Shown in pieces: positions 7,613 to 8,381 of a DNA stretch of 8,381 nt (positions are counted from its first letter, which is position 1; every line of letters begins with the position of its first letter). The notes beneath the pieces were generated by a model. The model saw nothing but the letters and a program-made list of their open reading frames with translations, searched no databases and had not been told where the DNA came from. The stretch is from CAWJEL01 sp964647255 (lineage in GTDB: Bacteria; Chloroflexota; Anaerolineae; CG2-30-64-16). The stretch lies in NCBI GenBank assembly GCA_964647255.1, contig CAZYGI010000118.1, positions 1 through 8,381 on the forward strand, given 5' to 3'. The position numbers were made by a program, and so were the translations under genes.

Positions 7613-7629
7613 GCTCTGAACACCCAAAA

Positions 7630-7669
7630 TCTGTGGAGATCGGGTCATCCCGAGCTCGATCTCCACAGA
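7630..7669 (-). terminator. Intercistronic hairpin with T-run, probable partial terminator between binding protein and permease
   Basis: On the transcribed strand TCTGTGGAGATCG and CGATCTCCACAGA form a perfect 13-bp stem (7669-7657 with 7642-7630). The 14-nt loop contains GGGATGACCC, which could make an alternative small stem. ATTTTGG follows immediately, giving a short T-run. It begins 16 nt after the binding-protein stop and ends 31 nt before the permease start. Hairpins in this place are common in binding-protein operons and lower distal transcription or protect the upstream mRNA, so that more binding protein than permease is made. Confidence 0.7.
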
Positions 7670-7685
7670 CTCGTAGGAATCCACC

Positions 7686-8381
7686 TTACTTCATGTACTT
7701 CTTCGCCGCGTCTTCGATCGCTTTGGCAGCTTCTTCAGGCTTAGCTGTGCCCGCGAAGACGGTCTGCACGGAGGCGTTAATGGCATCGCCCACGGCCGAA
7801 GGCAGGAACTGATCATAGTACAGTTGGAAATACTTGGCAGCCGCGAAGGCTTTCTGGACCTCGACCATATTGGCATCCTTCAGGCCGACTTCACTGCCCT
7901 TGACCACAGGGATACCCATACCCAACGAGGCCATCTGCGACTGTGCCGCCGCGGTCGTCAGATACTTAGCAAAGTCAACGGCTTCCGGCGACGCATTCTT
8001 GCCGATCGCAAAACCGTTGCCGCCACCGATGACGTCTGTTGCCGCACCTGCGCCGCCCTCAACAGCCGGGAAGCCGAACATGCCCAGATTGGCGACGCCC
8101 TTCTTATCCGCGGCATTGGCCGATTCGACTGAGGGAGCCCACTGGCCCGACAGTTCCATGGCGGCCTTGCCGTTGCCAAAAGTGGCCTGCATCTCGTCGT
8201 GGGTGTTGCCCAGGAAGCCGATCTGGAACGGTTCGAGTGCGATCAGCTCTTGGAGTTTCTCAAAAGCCTGGACGAACGCCGGGTCTGCGAAGGATCCGGT
8301 GCGGTTCAGCGCGGCTTCAAAGGCAGCCTGGCCGCCGATGCGCGTGGCGAGATACGACCAGATGTGCATGCCGGTCCAGGC
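7686..8381 (-). CDS. Extracellular solute-binding protein, family 1 (sugar ABC transporter), N-terminus beyond window
   Basis: This is the ligand-binding subunit that delivers a sugar to the permease pair outside the cytoplasmic membrane. Only the C-terminal 231 residues are present. The frame is open through base 8381 (AWTGMHIWSYLA), so the ATG at 8369 is internal and not the start. Full-length members are usually 400-450 aa with a lipoprotein or secretory signal that cannot be seen here. Family features include WTGMHIWSYLATRIGG, MQATFGNGKAAMELSGQWAP, the glycine-rich VIGGGNGFAIGKNA, AVDFAKYLTT and the C-terminal helices YYDQFLPSAVGDAINAS and VFAGTAKPEEAAKAIEDAAK. It is the first visible gene of the minus-strand operon; the promoter and any ROK operator should lie beyond 8381. 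The family assignment is firm. Ligand identity is unknown, with short beta-linked oligosaccharides inferred from the GH3 neighbour. Confidence 0.93.
   Translation of the reverse strand, partial: AWTGMHIWSYLATRIGGQAAFEAALNRTGSFADPAFVQAFEKLQELIALEPFQIGFLGNTHDEMQATFGNGKAAMELSGQWAPSVESANAADKKGVANLGMFGFPAVEGGAGAATDVIGGGNGFAIGKNASPEAVDFAKYLTTAAAQSQMASLGMGIPVVKGSEVGLKDANMVEVQKAFAAAKYFQLYYDQFLPSAVGDAINASVQTVFAGTAKPEEAAKAIEDAAKKYMK

Noticed and set aside
6621..7619. Plus-strand open frame of 332 codons opposite the permease genes
   Set aside because: It is rich in His, Gln and Arg with no recognisable domain. It runs antisense to a well-supported permease with family signatures, and it is explained as a shadow of that gene's codon pattern.
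8367..8381. ATG at 8369 as the start of the binding protein
   Set aside because: The frame stays open to the window edge, with the family-typical AWTG before it, and the protein would lack its N-terminal lobe and signal peptide.

Overview
The window is an ordinary piece of bacterial chromosome concerned with sugar metabolism. It is GC-rich, has short intergenic gaps and contains no tRNA, rRNA, CRISPR or transposase. The gene mix is an E. coli-type phosphoglucomutase, a methylglyoxal synthase, a ROK regulator, a sugar ABC importer without its own ATPase, and an intracellular PA14-containing GH3. This mix would suit a heterotrophic Chloroflexota or similar GC-rich bacterium. That placement is a low-confidence inference; nothing in the window fixes the phylum.

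Plus strand, left part: the 3' half of pgm (1-885) overlaps by 4 nt with mgsA (882-1499), whose product carries an unusual Pro/Ala/Glu-rich C-terminal tail of about 50 residues. Two hairpins (1583-1619 and 1621-1639) follow in the 205-bp gap. Next is a ROK-family transcriptional regulator (1705-2970) with an N-terminal helix-turn-helix, an intact zinc-type CxCxxxxC motif and degenerate sugar-kinase residues.

Minus strand, right part, in transcription order from 8381 down to 2987: the C-terminal part of a family-1 sugar-binding protein, a 13-bp intercistronic hairpin followed by a T-run, a MalF-type permease, a MalG-type permease 6 nt further on, a short GC-rich segment, and a GH3 beta-xylosidase/beta-glucosidase with an inserted PA14 domain and no signal peptide. 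The operon and the ROK gene converge with only 16 bp between stop codons. The expected physiology is import of a short oligosaccharide, its cytoplasmic hydrolysis by GH3, and control by the neighbouring ROK repressor. The released sugars would then enter central metabolism. Methylglyoxal synthase offers an overflow route from dihydroxyacetone phosphate.

The most unusual spot is 5574-5777. The segment between the MalG-type permease and GH3 codes, in the permease's own reading frame but after its stop, for what looks like the last ~65 residues of a GH8 reducing-end xylanase. The body of that gene is gone. The segment is about 75% GC next to a permease of about 50% GC, and it holds three consecutive perfect inverted repeats. 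I read it as the scar of a deletion or recombination that removed most of a GH8 gene. If so, it points to xylo-oligosaccharides as the ancestral substrate. I did not find a wholly new multi-gene system here.
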